A program made the position numbers and the translations under genes. The notes beneath the pieces were generated by a model. The model saw only the letters and a list, made by a program, of their open reading frames with translations, had not been told where the DNA came from and ran no database searches. A stretch of DNA of 64,000 bases from Methylobacter sp. (GTDB taxonomy: Bacteria; Pseudomonadota; Gammaproteobacteria; Methylococcales; Methylomonadaceae), in NCBI GenBank assembly GCA_028716975.1, contig JAQUOU010000005.1:1-64000 (forward strand). The letters are read 5' to 3'. This document shows positions 17,408 to 26,880 of this stretch, in pieces (position 1 is the stretch's first letter; the number at the start of each line of letters is the position of its first letter).

Positions 17408-18640
17408 TTATTTCACGATTAACCAAGTAATGAGTTCAAATTGATTAAGATTATCCAGTTGCTGTTTGAGCGGCGCAATCAATGCGCCTCGTTCCGAAGT
17501 AAGCTTGTGGGCGCTGCGTTTTTTAAACACGCTGAGTATTTCATCCGCCGCTTTTTTGAGTAAATCGGCGTAGTCGGCCATTTTTTCGCAATAATCAGTT
17601 TCGGCGTTGAACAACTCGCACAGCTTTTGATAAGGTGAAGCGACGCCTTGGCATAATAAACGATAGATTTCCAGAATATGCCTGGCGTGGGTGTAGTTGT
17701 AACGCACCGCGCCATCGGTTCCGATATAGGCTAAAAAATACGGCGATAACGGATTGATGGCGGCATTGCCTTCCGCCTCTTGTTTTTGTTTTAAACAAAA
17801 AATAACGCCCGGCTTGATAATTTCCTTTTCAGTTTCTGAAAACACCCGGCCGCCATGAATTGCCGCATACTCTCCGCCTGGCGCGGGCACTACGGCGTAA
17901 AGCCCCAACGGTGAATCATGCAGATGTTTTTTATGGGCGTCTAAAAAATTCGATAGCTCTATCCTGAAATCATCCATGGTAAAATCCGTCAATGACAAGC
18001 CTTCATCCATGTCTTCAAGATCCAGCACTTCGTCTTTGAGTTTTAGCAATTGCTGATTGCGGTAATTTAATTCGTTTTCAACAAGATCATGCAGTGGTTC
18101 GGCGTTAAGTATATTGTCTTCACCTGTAGCGGTCATATCAACCAGCGCCATTCTGGATTCAACACGCGCTTTAAGGTTAATGTAATTATCAAGGTCGGGC
18201 GTGGGCCAGAAATTGACTAACTGGATGAATTCATTATTGCTGCCCAGCCGATCAATACGCCCAAAACGCTGGATAATGCGCACCGGATTCCAGTGGATGT
18301 CGTAATTGATAAGAGTGTCACAGTCCTGCAGGTTTTGACCTTCGCTGATACAGTCAGTGGCTATCAGTAAATCAATGTCTTTGGTCTCTTTAACCGATGA
18401 CATTTTTGCCCGGTTTTTAGAGAGTGGGGAAAAATTGACCAGAATACTGTCGTAGTCATTTTTGCCTAGTGTCGTTTGGGTCGCGCCGCCGCAAATCAGC
18501 GCGCAGTCTAATCCGAATTCCTGCGCGTACCAGGATTTGAGTATGTTGTAGAGGTAATTAGCGGTGTCGGCAAAAGCGGTAAAAACGATGATTTTTTTAT
18601 TGCCCGTATTGATGGGTTGGTTTATTTTAGCGGCAATCAA
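17408..18640 (-). CDS. C-terminal helicase half of PLD-SNF2 protein (split by frameshift)
   Basis: Carries the second RecA lobe of an SF2/SNF2 helicase: IVFTAFADTANYLYNIL, DLLIATDCISEGQNLQDCD (motif V) and IIQRFGRIDRLGS (motif VI), then a ~250-residue C-terminal domain of unknown role. The first in-frame start is TTG at 18640, but sequence before it in this frame (EQDAKLHELKILIAAKIN) is also coding-like, so it is the continuation of 18637-20739 after a one-base deletion near 18674-18678. The gene ends one base before the methyltransferase ATG. Confidence 0.85.
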   Translation of the reverse strand: MIAAKINQPINTGNKKIIVFTAFADTANYLYNILKSWYAQEFGLDCALICGGATQTTLGKNDYDSILVNFSPLSKNRAKMSSVKETKDIDLLIATDCISEGQNLQDCDTLINYDIHWNPVRIIQRFGRIDRLGSNNEFIQLVNFWPTPDLDNYINLKARVESRMALVDMTATGEDNILNAEPLHDLVENELNYRNQQLLKLKDEVLDLEDMDEGLSLTDFTMDDFRIELSNFLDAHKKHLHDSPLGLYAVVPAPGGEYAAIHGGRVFSETEKEIIKPGVIFCLKQKQEAEGNAAINPLSPYFLAYIGTDGAVRYNYTHARHILEIYRLLCQGVASPYQKLCELFNAETDYCEKMADYADLLKKAADEILSVFKKRSAHKLTSERGALIAPLKQQLDNLNQFELITWLIVK

Positions 18641-20739
18641 GATTTTGAGTTCATGCAGTTTTGCATCTTGCTCAGGCGTTCACGCAACGCGTTATTATGG
18701 ATATGGACTAGCGCGGCTTTGTCGCTCTGTAAATCAACAAGCCACCGGTCCAGATCGAGATCGGCCAGATCGAATTTTAATTTTTTGCCGACTTGCCATT
18801 GCTCCAAACTCTCTAAATCCCCTTCATCCAGCACGTCTTCATCGGGTGAAGGGCTTTCCAGAGACAGTGTATGAGTATGCTTGTTTTTGAATTGATCAAT
18901 TTTTGCTTCTAACTCTTCAATTTTTCGCAGCGTCCTGCTGATGGAAATTTCAAATGACTCAATGGAGCTTTCCAGACGTTTCAAGTAGTTGATCTTCATC
19001 ATGCCGATCAGAAAGTTTTCCCGGTCAGTCTGGTTAAAAGCGCTAATCTGTTTGCCCGCCGGCATTTCATATTTTGCCTGCTTGTCGGCTTTTACATAGC
19101 TGGACGGGGCGAAAATAGACAGCTTGTATTTAAGTATCTGTTGATTCAACTCTTCATAGCTGGGGAACTGGCGGTCTAAATCAATGCCAGGATAAACGGA
19201 ACGGGGTTTCAGCCGGTGTGGAAACTTAACCGCCGAGTCGCCGCCATAAAAGTTAATGATATGTTTTCTGGAACGGGCAATCGTCAGCTCATCAAGCAAT
19301 TTAAAAAAGCCGGAATCAAGTTTATCCAGTAGCGGTTTCATGCTTTTGCCGGCAGTGTCATCTTTCACCCAGCAGGAAAATTGGGCTTGGGCATTTTTAA
19401 GCAATTGGGAAATATCTTTGATTTTACTGGATTCAAACAGCGCATCTTCTTTGCCTTCGGTAATAAAGGCAATTTGATTGCGTAGATCACGCAAGGTATT
19501 ATTAACAGGGGTCGCCGATAACATCAGCACCTTGGTTTTATTGCCTGATTTAATAACTTTTACCATCAGCCACTGAGCGCGATTACTTTTAACCGTGCCG
19601 TCTGTGCCGGTTTTTTCCAATGGATTGCCTCTGAAATTATGCGACTCGTCTATCACCACCAAGTCGTATGCGCTCCAGTTAAAATTGTTAAGATCAATAC
19701 CATTGGCATTGGATTTTCCGGTAGATCGGCCCATATCGGTATGATATAAAACGGTATAGTTAAACCGGTCAGTTTTAAAGGGATTAAGCGCGTGGTTTTG
19801 CCCCGCTTGATAGATTGTCCAGTTGCCAACTAATTTTTTGGGGCACAAAACCAATACTCTGTGATTGAGTAATTCAAAATATTTAATGATTGCCAGTGCT
19901 TCAAAGGTTTTTCCAAGTCCAACGCTATCGGCAATAATGCAACCGTTGTGTTTATTGATTTTGTTGATTGCGCCTTTTACGCCATCTTTTTGAAACTCAT
20001 AGAGAGTGTTCCATATTTGGGCATCAAAGAATCCGGTTTTTTCATTAAGCAATCCTGCTTGATTTTGTTCATCAAGATAATCGCCAAAAATATGATAAAG
20101 CGTTTTAAAGTATATAAATTCGGGGGAATTTTCCCGGTACAACTGTTCGAGATAGGTTAAAACCTGTGCTTTAACATCCTCGACCAGCCCGGTTTTATCG
20201 TTCCAGAGTTCATCAAACCACAGTTTTAGCTCTCTCCTCTCTCGGTCACTGTCAATTACAAGGTTGAGTTCAATATTCTTTCTACCAGACAATCCTAATC
20301 CATTGACGGTAAAGTTAGAACTGCCGGCAATGGCTTTTTCCACGCCGCTAGGTTGGGTAATGTGATACAGCTTGCCGTGCAGAAAGTTAGGCTTCACCAT
20401 AGACCGGATCTTCACTTTATCGCGCAGCCATTGTGAACACTGCAAGGCAATGGCTTTTTGGCTGATAAACTTTTCGGTTGCAATAATCAGGTTATCATCT
20501 TCAATTTTAAACTCCCTGAAATGGGTTTTATCCGGATCAATGGATTTGATAAAGGTAGGTTCGCCAAATAAAAACCGCAAGTCGTCGATGTTATCCAGAT
20601 TTTCTTTTAAATTCTGATAAGCAAATAAGGTGAAATAAGCTGAAACAATAAATACGTTTGAATGCTCTTTTAAATGCTTTTTTAAAAAATCACCCACAGT
20701 ACCGTGTGCGTGATTATCGCGTATTGAAGAATACATCAT
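18637..20739 (-). CDS. PLD-nuclease/SNF2 helicase, N-terminal half (split by frameshift)
   Basis: Begins with a phospholipase-D-like nuclease domain (about 1-190): HGKLYHI and AGSSNFTVNGL form one HKD-type motif, with the acidic residue of the canonical motif not obvious. The first SNF2 lobe follows: ADSVGLGKTFEAL (Walker A), VVIDESHNFRG (motif II) and MLSATPVNNTLRDL (motif III). A coiled-coil-rich linker (about 570-640) comes next. It then loses frame near 18675 and ends in an out-of-frame tail. Repaired, the protein would be about 1110 residues. Fused PLD-helicase proteins paired with adenine methyltransferases are typical of restriction-like phage defence. It is the first gene of the operon. 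Confidence 0.87.
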   Translation of the reverse strand: MMYSSIRDNHAHGTVGDFLKKHLKEHSNVFIVSAYFTLFAYQNLKENLDNIDDLRFLFGEPTFIKSIDPDKTHFREFKIEDDNLIIATEKFISQKAIALQCSQWLRDKVKIRSMVKPNFLHGKLYHITQPSGVEKAIAGSSNFTVNGLGLSGRKNIELNLVIDSDRERRELKLWFDELWNDKTGLVEDVKAQVLTYLEQLYRENSPEFIYFKTLYHIFGDYLDEQNQAGLLNEKTGFFDAQIWNTLYEFQKDGVKGAINKINKHNGCIIADSVGLGKTFEALAIIKYFELLNHRVLVLCPKKLVGNWTIYQAGQNHALNPFKTDRFNYTVLYHTDMGRSTGKSNANGIDLNNFNWSAYDLVVIDESHNFRGNPLEKTGTDGTVKSNRAQWLMVKVIKSGNKTKVLMLSATPVNNTLRDLRNQIAFITEGKEDALFESSKIKDISQLLKNAQAQFSCWVKDDTAGKSMKPLLDKLDSGFFKLLDELTIARSRKHIINFYGGDSAVKFPHRLKPRSVYPGIDLDRQFPSYEELNQQILKYKLSIFAPSSYVKADKQAKYEMPAGKQISAFNQTDRENFLIGMMKINYLKRLESSIESFEISISRTLRKIEELEAKIDQFKNKHTHTLSLESPSPDEDVLDEGDLESLEQWQVGKKLKFDLADLDLDRWLVDLQSDKAALVHIHNNALRERLSKMQNCMNSKS

Positions 20740-21177
20740 GATTCAGTCCTGTTTATAGTATGCCGAAAGTGGCAAGGTAAGCTGGCTTTCGCGCATCTAT
20801 TACTGGCTTTATTTCCAGCTATTTGCGCCCGCCGCCTGAATCTTTAAGTATAGTGATAATTTGATGTGCGGGGATATTAAGAATAGGTAATTCCATGGCT
20901 TGCCGGTTTGGATAAGACCGGACAATTTACCGTACTTAATAAAAGATTATAATTTGAATCTGTTAGATTCTAAAAACTGTAGGCCGACTGCCCTACAGTG
21001 TTCACGACTCAATCCGATATTTTCCTGCTATCCATTAAAATATATAATACTTGGCGCCGGGATGTATATCAAAAACACCTTGCTTTGACAATTTACCTCC
21101 GCTCATTACCCGGTTTGGAGTATAATTCATCAATATTCTTCCAAATAACCGCAACCTTTGCCAAAAAGATTTAGCCT
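20740..21177. other. Intergenic region between defence operon and ispG
   Basis: Divergent control region of about 440 bp for the PLD-helicase operon (leftward) and ispG (rightward). TTGACA at 21085-21090 and TATAAT at 21121-21126 are present but 30 bp apart, so they are not one promoter. No gene, repeat or RNA recognised. Confidence 0.5.
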
Positions 21178-22407
21178 ATGTCAATTAGCCTCAGAAAAAT
21201 TACCCACCAAGTTTCAATTGGCGATGTTAAGGTAGGAGGCGGTGCTCCTATCGTCGTTCAATCGATGACCAATACGGATACAGTCAATGTTTCCGCCACC
21301 GTTAATCAAATTATCGAACTGGCTACCGCCGGTTCTGAACTTGTCCGCATCACGGTTAATTCTGAAGAAGCCGCCAAGGCGGTTGCGGAAATTCGCAATC
21401 AATTGGTTCAGAAAGGCTGGTCTGTGCCTATAGTGGGGGACTTTCACTTTAACGGCCATAAGTTACTGGAAAAATACCCTGACTGCGCAGAGGCGCTGGA
21501 TAAATACCGCATTAATCCCGGCAATGTTGGCCGTGGCAAAAGCCGTGACCCGCAATTTCAGCAAATGGTTGAATTTGCCTGCCGTTATAACAAACCGGTA
21601 CGGATTGGTGTTAATGGCGGCAGTCTGGATCAAGCTGTTTTTACCCGTTTGCTGGATGAAAACAGGAGCCTGAAACACCCTGAGCCTTTACCGGCAGTTA
21701 CCCGTAAAGCAATTGTATTGTCTGCGCTTGAAAGCGCCGCTAAAGCTGAAGAAATTGGCCTTGCCAAAAATAAAATCATTCTGTCCTGCAAAATCAGCAA
21801 CGTGCAGGAACTGATTAATATTTATAAGGATCTGTCCAGCCGCTGTGATTATGCGCTGCATCTTGGGCTTACCGAAGCGGGCATGGGCTCCAAAGGCATA
21901 GTCTCCTCATCCGCCGCCTTATCCGTGCTGATGCAGCAGGGCATAGGCGACACCATCCGTATTTCCCTGACCCCCGAACCCGGCGCCTCCAGAACCCAGG
22001 AAGTGATTGTAGCCCAGGAGATTTTACAAACCATGGGCTTTCGTTCGTTTACCCCAATGGTTATATCCTGCCCCGGTTGCGGTCGTACCACCAGCGATTA
22101 TTTTCAAAAGCTGGCTATGGATATTCAAAGCTATCTGCGCGATCAAATGCCGATATGGCGCACTCAATACCCAGGTGTTGAAGCCATGGAAGTCGCAGTC
22201 ATGGGCTGTGTAGTTAACGGTCCGGGTGAAAGTAAAAATGCCAATATCGGCATCAGCCTGCCCGGTACCGGCGAATCACCGGTTGCGCCTGTCTATGAAG
22301 ATGGTTTGAAAACCGTCACGCTTAAAGGCGATAAAATTGCAGAAGAATTCCAAGGCGTTGTACAACGCTATATTGAATCCCATTACGGTTCATCAGCAGC
22401 GCATTAA
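21178..22407 (+). CDS. ispG: 4-hydroxy-3-methylbut-2-en-1-yl diphosphate synthase IspG (GcpE)
   Basis: Iron-sulfur enzyme of the non-mevalonate (MEP) isoprenoid pathway, converting MEcPP to HMBPP with reduced flavodoxin/ferredoxin. The TIM-barrel part starts with [17 protein letters not shown]. The [4Fe-4S] ligands are Cys298 and Cys301 (CPGCGR) and Cys344 (GCVVNGPGE), with the conserved Glu following. At 409 residues it is the class with a short insertion between the second and third cysteines compared with E. coli IspG. A probable terminator follows at 22431. Confidence 0.96.
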   Translation: MSISLRKITHQVSIGDVKVGGGAPIVVQSMTNTDTVNVSATVNQIIELATAGSELVRITVNSEEAAKAVAEIRNQLVQKGWSVPIVGDFHFNGHKLLEKYPDCAEALDKYRINPGNVGRGKSRDPQFQQMVEFACRYNKPVRIGVNGGSLDQAVFTRLLDENRSLKHPEPLPAVTRKAIVLSALESAAKAEEIGLAKNKIILSCKISNVQELINIYKDLSSRCDYALHLGLTEAGMGSKGIVSSSAALSVLMQQGIGDTIRISLTPEPGASRTQEVIVAQEILQTMGFRSFTPMVISCPGCGRTTSDYFQKLAMDIQSYLRDQMPIWRTQYPGVEAMEVAVMGCVVNGPGESKNANIGISLPGTGESPVAPVYEDGLKTVTLKGDKIAEEFQGVVQRYIESHYGSSAAH

Positions 22408-22430
22408 CAACTCGTTTGCCTACACATAAA

Positions 22431-22485
22431 CGGGGAAAATAAGGATTCAAGCGCTCCATTTAAACCTTCCTCCCCGGTTTTATTT
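22431..22485 (+). terminator. Probable terminator of ispG
   Basis: CGGGGA (22431-22436) pairs with TCCCCG (22471-22476), and the inner AAGG with CCTT, giving an interrupted stem closed by a ~20-nt loop. GTTTTATTT follows. It lies 24 bp after ispG. The loop is long, so it is a moderate rather than strong candidate. Confidence 0.5.
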
Positions 22486-22558
22486 CAGACTTTAAAAGTG
22501 ATCTCTATCGCTCTTAATAGGCTGCCCTTCAATTAAAACCTCTGAACTGAAGATAAAA

Positions 22559-24298
22559 ATGGCTTTTTTAAATATGAGAATTATATCCTTCGTTATTTTG
22601 GTTATCTTGCTTAATGGCTTGGCGGGATGGTTATATAACCTGCCCCAGGATGTAGGACCTGATGTCCCCAAAGGAAAACTTAACAGCCTGTCATTTGCAC
22701 CGTTTAGGGAAGGCCAAAGTCCGTTAGAGGAGAAATTTCCTACCCCTGAGCAACTTGACTCCGATTTGCGGCTTTTGTCGGATAAAACTCACAGCATCCG
22801 CACCTATGCCAGCGCTGAAGGCAGCATGCCGGCCATACCGCCGTTAGCCCATAAATATGGGCTCAAAATGATTCAGGGCGCCTGGCTCGGAACGGTAAAG
22901 AAAGATCACCAAAAAGAAATACAGGAACTTATCAGGGCCGCCAATGCTTATCCTGAAGTGATCACGCGGGTAATAGTGGGCAATGAAGTGCTTTTACGGG
23001 GAGACTTTGGTCCGGAAGAACTTATTGAGTATATTCGGCAAGTAAAGCGGTCTGTTAAACAGCCGGTTTCGTATGCGGACGTCTGGTCTATGTATATGAA
23101 ATATCCCGAGTTAATCAAGGAAGTGGACTTTATTACCATCCATATTCTGCCTTATTGGGAGGATGAACCCATTTCAGTCGAACTGGCTCCGGCCCATATT
23201 GAGCGCATTTATAAGCATGTCCAGCAAGAGGCTAATTTAATCGCTCCCGGCAAACCCATACTTATCGGCGAATCAGGCTGGCCCAGTGAAGGCCGTCAGC
23301 GGGGCTGGGCCGTACCCGGCATAGTAAACGAAGCCAAGTTCATTCGCGGTTTGATCAAAGTGGCGAATGAAAATGGTTTTGACTACAACATTGTCGAGGC
23401 CATCAACCAATCATGGAAAAGTGAATTTGAGGGTGTAGTCGGGGCAAACTGGGGACTTTTTTCAGTCGACCGTAAAGAAGTTTTTCCTTTGACAGGTAAA
23501 GTCTCCGAACACGCTGAATGGTATAAAGAACTGATTGCTTCAACATTAATTTTTCTGATAGTGGTTGTATGCTACAGCAGACGGCTACAGCAATTGGCTA
23601 CGTTAAAACTGGCAGGTTTTTTATTGTTCCTGCAAATCCTGGCCGTTTTACTGGTAAATCAGGTCGATAACTTATGGTATACCAGTTACAGCGACTGGCA
23701 GCGCTTGCAGACCCTTTTAATCGTAGGATTAAATGCTGTTTTGGGGGGATTAATAACGCACCGCGCCTATTCTTTGTTAACCGGCCAACGAACACCGTTA
23801 AAGTTTGGCTTATGGTTGTATACGGCCTATTTGGTATTTGCTGCCTATGCTATTTATAAAACCTTTGGATTGGCATTAAACGGACGATATATCAGCTTTC
23901 CTCTCGTATCTGCTTATCTCCCGGTAACAGGACTATTAGGGTTAATACTAATGCGTTACTTTACTGCAGGGCAATGGTCAGCGGCGACACTTGAATGTAA
24001 CCGGTTAGTCGGAGATGGGCATATAAAGTTTCAATACGATAAAGCGGTCGCTTATGGCCTGATTCTTATGGGAGTGGCCTTAATTATCGGAGAATTTTTG
24101 GCATTTTTACAAAGTCGTGACTTCATTCTTGCTTATCCTGAAATTAACGAAAGAAGTGGCTGGGCTTTCATTTTTACGCTAACCAATTATCAATTGCTGA
24201 TCTGGTTAGCGTGCCTGAGCATTCTTGCATTACCGTTATTGGTGCGGGAGAATAAAGCTGCTGATAAGAAGATAAAGGTTGCCAATCCTCTGTCATAA
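22559..24298 (+). CDS. Membrane-anchored GH17 beta-1,3-glucanase-like protein with C-terminal transmembrane domain
   Basis: An N-terminal membrane anchor (about 7-27) is followed by a glycoside hydrolase family 17 domain (about 40-325). The probable acid/base Glu is in IVGNEVLLRG and the nucleophile Glu in LIGESGWPSEG. The last 250 residues contain about seven hydrophobic segments and no catalytic motif I recognise. The layout resembles the glucanosyltransferase parts of proteobacterial cyclic/branched beta-glucan synthesis (NdvB/NdvC-type), minus the glycosyltransferase. The catalytic domain should face the periplasm. A role in trimming or branching beta-1,3-glucan is inference. A second GH17 gene lies at 62409. 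Confidence 0.8.
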   Translation: MAFLNMRIISFVILVILLNGLAGWLYNLPQDVGPDVPKGKLNSLSFAPFREGQSPLEEKFPTPEQLDSDLRLLSDKTHSIRTYASAEGSMPAIPPLAHKYGLKMIQGAWLGTVKKDHQKEIQELIRAANAYPEVITRVIVGNEVLLRGDFGPEELIEYIRQVKRSVKQPVSYADVWSMYMKYPELIKEVDFITIHILPYWEDEPISVELAPAHIERIYKHVQQEANLIAPGKPILIGESGWPSEGRQRGWAVPGIVNEAKFIRGLIKVANENGFDYNIVEAINQSWKSEFEGVVGANWGLFSVDRKEVFPLTGKVSEHAEWYKELIASTLIFLIVVVCYSRRLQQLATLKLAGFLLFLQILAVLLVNQVDNLWYTSYSDWQRLQTLLIVGLNAVLGGLITHRAYSLLTGQRTPLKFGLWLYTAYLVFAAYAIYKTFGLALNGRYISFPLVSAYLPVTGLLGLILMRYFTAGQWSAATLECNRLVGDGHIKFQYDKAVAYGLILMGVALIIGEFLAFLQSRDFILAYPEINERSGWAFIFTLTNYQLLIWLACLSILALPLLVRENKAADKKIKVANPLS

Positions 24299-24482
24299 AA
24301 AAAGATGCATGGTTCTATTTAAAATTATCCAAGACCAGGATAAATCGGCTGCGTTAAAGTATTTAAATTTTTTTTATTAAAAAATAAGACAGTTTAAAAT
24401 ATTACAGGAGCCATTTTTATCTTCGCGGTTTCTGTAGTAAACATATTTCATCCTGATCAAAATAACCTATCCGTACACAAGC

Positions 24483-25658
24483 TTAGCCCTCCTGGCCGTC
24501 TGCCCTTGCATTGGTTAAAATCGGCGCATAAACAAAGACAAACAAGGCAAAGGCCGCCAGCCATAAAAGCGTTGAAACATAAATTAAACCGCTGTACCAG
24601 CCTGGCATGGCTATCGGTAATAAAACCCTGAACAGCGCGGCCAGGTTAATCAGTATAAAAGCAATAGCCATGGCATTGGAAACCCGAAGCGCCCTGCCGG
24701 TATGGCCTAACGATACCCGCGCCATCATGCCCAATGTCAAGACGCCGATACCTCCTATGGTAAAAGCATGTAATGCCAAAGACGGCAACACCAGCGAGTA
24801 CGCCGAGAATCCAGTCAGGACAAAACCCAGAATAATCCAGCCGTAACCGGCATACAGTATCCACAGCAGCGGCACATACCAAATTCTTGGCACATACCAG
24901 CTTGCTATTCTAGCCCCGTTTGCAATAACCGCTAAAATAGCCGCCACGGCTAGTACAGCTCCTGAACTATTAAATAGCTGCAGACCAAATACAAAAACCG
25001 CTGTCATAATTGCTGACCCATCCAGTATCCGGTTTTTTGTCACTAGCGTTCCAGGTATGCCCCGTTCAGTAAAAAATGGAAAAACCCGCCCGGCAATAAC
25101 CAAAATCAGGATAATAATGGTCGCCTCTACAAGCTGAATTCCCATCCATGCCGTATTTTTCTGCAGACCAAGAATTTCGGCATGTATTAAGCCGTTACCT
25201 AACGCTAATAACAGCAAAATCCCAATAAAAACCAGACCGGTATAATATTTTGTCTGAGCAATCGGCTTGCTGATTTGATAGGCTAAAGCCGGTAAAAAAG
25301 AGAAATCTATCAGCGCAATGAGGCCCTCCGGTAATAATCCCGAATAAAACGGCACAATACGCCCATATAGCCAAAGTAAACAAAGAGCTGCCAATTGGTC
25401 ACCTGTCAAAGTGGCTCGGCCTGTCCAGTTTTTAACTGCCGTTAATAAAAAACCGGCAATAACGGCGACGGAATAACCCAGCAGCATTTCATGCGCATGC
25501 CAGTAATTGGCCGGAAAATAGTTATCCAGCGTCAACGCGCCTTTAAAAATAGCATTCCAAAGAACGATCAAAACCAGCGCAGATAATCCTGCAAGGGCAA
25601 AAAATGCCCTGAAGCCCAAGGCAAACAGCGGGTAGTCAAAAATGTTTTGTGTTTTCAT
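24483..25658 (-). CDS. nnrS: NnrS family heme-copper membrane protein
   Basis: Polytopic membrane protein (about 12 hydrophobic spans over 391 residues) of the NnrS family, associated with resistance to nitric oxide and nitrosative stress. Typical elements are the start DYPLFALGFRAFFALAG, NYWHAHEMLLGY with conserved His residues, RVFPFFTERGIPG, and LALHAFTIGGIGVLTLGMMARVSLGHTGR. It follows the DUF455 gene by a couple of bases, so the two are co-transcribed. Confidence 0.93.
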   Translation of the reverse strand: MKTQNIFDYPLFALGFRAFFALAGLSALVLIVLWNAIFKGALTLDNYFPANYWHAHEMLLGYSVAVIAGFLLTAVKNWTGRATLTGDQLAALCLLWLYGRIVPFYSGLLPEGLIALIDFSFLPALAYQISKPIAQTKYYTGLVFIGILLLLALGNGLIHAEILGLQKNTAWMGIQLVEATIIILILVIAGRVFPFFTERGIPGTLVTKNRILDGSAIMTAVFVFGLQLFNSSGAVLAVAAILAVIANGARIASWYVPRIWYVPLLWILYAGYGWIILGFVLTGFSAYSLVLPSLALHAFTIGGIGVLTLGMMARVSLGHTGRALRVSNAMAIAFILINLAALFRVLLPIAMPGWYSGLIYVSTLLWLAAFALFVFVYAPILTNARADGQEG

Positions 25659-25660
25659 TG

Positions 25661-26458
25661 CTATGTGTTTTCCAGCCAGTCCAGCTCAGCATTTGAGAAT
25701 CCTGCAATTATACGCATTTCTCTGTTGAATGGGCCTTTTGGCTTGCCTCCTTTATAATATTGCAGGATTAATTGCTGATATTTAGCCTCGGGTTCAAAAC
25801 CCTTTTGCTTGCATAAAAACTTGAACCAGTATGAACCCAATTCTACATGCCCGACTTCATCCGTTAAAATTCGGCTTAAAAGTGCCACCCCCGCATCATC
25901 GCCCAACATTTTGAATTTTTCAATAATAGCAGGCGTCACGTCCAGTCCGCGCGCTTCCATGCAACGGGGAACCATAGCCAGCCTGGCCAGTAAATCATCG
26001 GCCGTATCTACTGCATGATCCCATAATCCAGAATGTGCGGGTAAATCGCCATAATTAATGTTCATGGCCTGTAAACGGTTGCTGATTAATTCGAAATGTT
26101 GCGCTTCTTCATCAGCAACTCGCAGCCAATCCTGATAAAATTGCTTCGGCATGCCGCGAAATCGATAAACTATATCCCAGGCCAGATAAATGGCGACGAA
26201 TTCAACATGAGCAATGGCATGAAAAAAAGCAGTCACGCCAGCCGTTGTAGTCAATTTTCTCGCAGGCATATTGCGCGGCGCCAATAACTCCGGCTTATCA
26301 GGAAATTTGACATCGGCAATCGGTAATATCGGTCTGTCCGATGCCAGAGTTAATTCCTTATTAAGTAATAAGTGCCTGGCTTGATGGGTAAGCGCTATTT
26401 TTTTATCGATAACGGGCCGGTGCAAGCACGCCTCGGCAAATTCAAATAAATTTTTCAT
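25661..26458 (-). CDS. DUF455 ferritin-like protein
   Basis: Ferritin-like four-helix protein of the DUF455 family, with probable di-metal ligands: HAIAHVEFVAIYLAWD (E near helix 1), DEEAQHFELI (ExxH) and DEVGHVELG (ExxH). Substrate and reaction are unknown; some relatives are tied to RNA modification or oxidative chemistry. An in-frame ATG 24 bp upstream exists, but MKNLFEFAEACL at 26458 matches the family start better. The neighbour nnrS is translated from the same message. The divergent VanZ-like gene starts 26 bp away, so there is little room for promoters. Confidence 0.85.
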   Translation of the reverse strand: MKNLFEFAEACLHRPVIDKKIALTHQARHLLLNKELTLASDRPILPIADVKFPDKPELLAPRNMPARKLTTTAGVTAFFHAIAHVEFVAIYLAWDIVYRFRGMPKQFYQDWLRVADEEAQHFELISNRLQAMNINYGDLPAHSGLWDHAVDTADDLLARLAMVPRCMEARGLDVTPAIIEKFKMLGDDAGVALLSRILTDEVGHVELGSYWFKFLCKQKGFEPEAKYQQLILQYYKGGKPKGPFNREMRIIAGFSNAELDWLENT

Positions 26459-26484
26459 TACTGGTTTTATTATTATCTGCACGC

Positions 26485-26841
26485 ATGATTAAAATTCTGG
26501 ATTTCTCTGTGTTTTTTCTATATTGCCTGCTCATTTACTGGCTTTCCGATCAACCCTCCCTGCCGATTCCCATGTTATTTCCCTATCAGGATAAGATTCA
26601 TCATGCCGCTGCCTATTTTATTATGGGATTATTAGCCTGGCGCAGCTTTAAACATGTCCTTAATTCGCCTATTCTACTGGCTTTATCTGTGATTATCTTT
26701 TGCAGTTTATACGGCGTATCCGATGAATGGCATCAGTCTTTTGTCGAGGGTCGCACTTCCGATATTGCTGATTGGGTTGCCGATACCGGCGGTGCCGGCT
26801 TGGCAATATTTTTAATGCAAAAACTGCGCAACTGGCGATAA
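26485..26841 (+). CDS. VanZ-like family small membrane protein
   Basis: A 118-residue protein with four hydrophobic segments and the VanZ-like signature: IYWLSDQPSLP early, FPYQDKIHHAAAYFIMGLLAW, and SLYGVSDEWHQSFVEGRTSDIADWVADTGG. Family members are widespread and mostly uncharacterised; only VanZ itself is tied to teicoplanin resistance. It is divergent from the DUF455 gene and precedes the GNAT gene by 39 bp. Confidence 0.88.
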   Translation: MIKILDFSVFFLYCLLIYWLSDQPSLPIPMLFPYQDKIHHAAAYFIMGLLAWRSFKHVLNSPILLALSVIIFCSLYGVSDEWHQSFVEGRTSDIADWVADTGGAGLAIFLMQKLRNWR

Positions 26842-26880
26842 GTTCGGCTAAAATGCACATTTTTATTGGCCGTGTTAGTC

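Noticed and set aside
21085-21126. TTGACA and TATAAT upstream of ispG as a sigma-70 promoter
   Set aside because: The two hexamers are 30 bp apart, far outside the allowed spacing of about 17 bp.
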